A stretch of DNA of 7,187 nucleotides from Pseudomonadota bacterium (GTDB lineage: Bacteria; Pseudomonadota; Alphaproteobacteria; Rhizobiales; Hyphomicrobiaceae), in assembly GCA_023426855.1 (NCBI GenBank), contig JAEZBU010000293.1, positions 1-7,187 on the forward strand. Reading direction: 5' to 3'. How positions within the stretch are numbered: the first letter of the stretch is position 1; each line of letters begins with the position of its first letter. The notes under the pieces were generated by a model that saw nothing but the letters and a program-made list of their open reading frames with translations, made no database searches and was not told where the DNA came from. Of the stretch, positions 6,250 to 7,187 are shown piece after piece. The translations under genes were made by a program, and so were the position numbers.

Positions 6250-7187
6250 CAGAACCTCCCCACGACACGCGCGCCCGCGACGTGGTTTTCATAGTCGCGG
6301 ATCATGTCATTGGAGTAGTTGCCTTCGAAGCGGTAGTCGAAACGCAGATCGACGTTGGGCGCGATCAGGTTCGGCACGATCACGTGCGCCGTCGGTTCGA
6401 TGTAGAGATCGCGGCGATCTTCGATATTCCAGTTAAACCAGCTGGTTTCCTCGTCATACCAGCGATGGAACACGCCGATTCCGGCACCGAGGAAAATCTG
6501 GCCGCGGTTAATCGGAAAATAGTAGGCCACGCGTCCACCGGCTTCGATGTAGTCGCCCGGAAACAGTGGCTGCCAACCGCCCCACCAGACAGGCACGACA
6601 TTGTCGGCACGGCTCACCTGCATACTGGGTAACAGGTAGAGCAGATCCCCCGTAGTCAAAGACGGGCTGACGACGAAGCGGCCCTGCAGTTCGAAGATGC
6701 CGGCGTCATTGGCATGGAAATTGTTGAAGCTGCCGTCCCGCCACGTGTAGCGCGCGGTCACCGATTGCGTCAGGCCGCGATACAGACCACCAAACGTTGC
6801 GCTGACCGAAAGATCGTCGAACAGCTTCTCGCCGGCCTCCCAAGCCACCGCCGTTCCGGCGGCCAGATGCACCCACAGGTTCGGCGTCAGGTCAAACACC
6901 GGACCGCTCTCCGCGGCGATGATACCGAAATTGAGATCATGCAGATCAGCCTGCAGTTGGCCGTAACCGACCACGCGCGAGCGCCAGCGGATTCCCGCAA
7001 TCGTGCGTTCGTCGGCGACACCTATGCTGGCGTCAAAAGTCGCGTCGCCAGGGCGGTTGGCAAAGCGCGGCGCATGCAATGGATTTGAAGTGTAGCTCGC
7101 GCCAACCTGGACTGTAACGTTCGTGACGGCCGGGCGGATTTTATTGCGCACACGGTCGAATTCGGCCTGCGCCAGCGTATCGCCGGG
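6249..7187 (-). CDS. C-terminal part of an outer-membrane beta-barrel protein (5' end outside window)
   Basis: The frame is open from the right edge to TGA at 6251-6249, giving 312 visible residues; the GTG at 7151 is internal to an open frame with PGDTLAQAEFDRV upstream, so the gene very probably begins outside the window. That first visible stretch looks like the end of a helical, possibly TPR-like, region. From about residue 20 (TNVTVQVGASYTSNP) the chain becomes a run of alternating-pattern strands rich in Tyr, Trp, Gly and Asn, with no cysteine seen, ending in ARVVGRF. A terminal Phe is the usual signal for insertion of outer-membrane barrels by the BAM machinery. A barrel following a helical repeat domain is common in surface or export proteins, but the cargo or ligand cannot be told. 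It is the upstream partner of the FecR-domain gene, overlapping it by one base. Confidence 0.85.
   Translation of the reverse strand, partial: PGDTLAQAEFDRVRNKIRPAVTNVTVQVGASYTSNPLHAPRFANRPGDATFDASIGVADERTIAGIRWRSRVVGYGQLQADLHDLNFGIIAAESGPVFDLTPNLWVHLAAGTAVAWEAGEKLFDDLSVSATFGGLYRGLTQSVTARYTWRDGSFNNFHANDAGIFELQGRFVVSPSLTTGDLLYLLPSMQVSRADNVVPVWWGGWQPLFPGDYIEAGGRVAYYFPINRGQIFLGAGIGVFHRWYDEETSWFNWNIEDRRDLYIEPTAHVIVPNLIAPNVDLRFDYRFEGNYSNDMIRDYENHVAGARVVGRF

Noticed and set aside
7149..7151. GTG as start of the barrel gene
   Set aside because: The frame stays open to the window edge with plausible protein sequence, no ribosome binding site was found, and a start here would leave no signal peptide for an outer-membrane protein.

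Overview
The window looks like chromosomal DNA from a GC-rich alphaproteobacterium, most likely of the Bradyrhizobium/Rhodopseudomonas/Afipia group. This rests on the GC-rich, alanine/arginine-rich coding style, a FixK/FNR-type box upstream of an anaerobic haem gene, Irr-box-like AT-rich elements upstream of an iron-binding protein gene, and general resemblance of the proteins. The genus is an inference and cannot be fixed from the sequence alone.

Layout. The left half reads on the + strand: the 3' end of an unrecognised, probably exported protein with a Pro/Ala-rich linker (2-352); a complete class I CPD photolyase, phrB (483-1916); a 239-base regulatory gap holding a perfect FixK-type box, a GC hairpin and a possible 29-codon leader ORF; and a complete oxygen-independent coproporphyrinogen III oxidase, hemN (2156-3499). 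The right half reads on the - strand: an outer-membrane beta-barrel protein cut by the right edge (6249-7187); a secreted FecR-domain protein (5530-6249) whose start overlaps the barrel gene's stop by one base; a 326-base AT-rich intergenic region with Irr/ICE-like elements; a periplasmic ferric-iron-binding protein of an ABC importer (4148-5203); a hairpin; and a small cysteine-rich protein of unknown function (3543-4070), which meets hemN tail to tail.

How the parts fit. HemN makes haem precursor without oxygen using a [4Fe-4S] radical-SAM cluster, and the upstream FixK box fits induction at low oxygen. The iron-binding protein captures Fe3+ in the periplasm, and the boxes near its promoter fit control by cellular iron or haem status through Irr. 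The cysteine-rich protein sits between these two and could be a metal-binding helical protein, but that is speculation. The barrel/FecR pair looks like an independent envelope module running in from beyond the right edge. No RNA genes, mobile elements, CRISPR arrays or origins were seen. The least explained elements are the Cys-rich protein, the barrel/FecR pair and the hemN leader.
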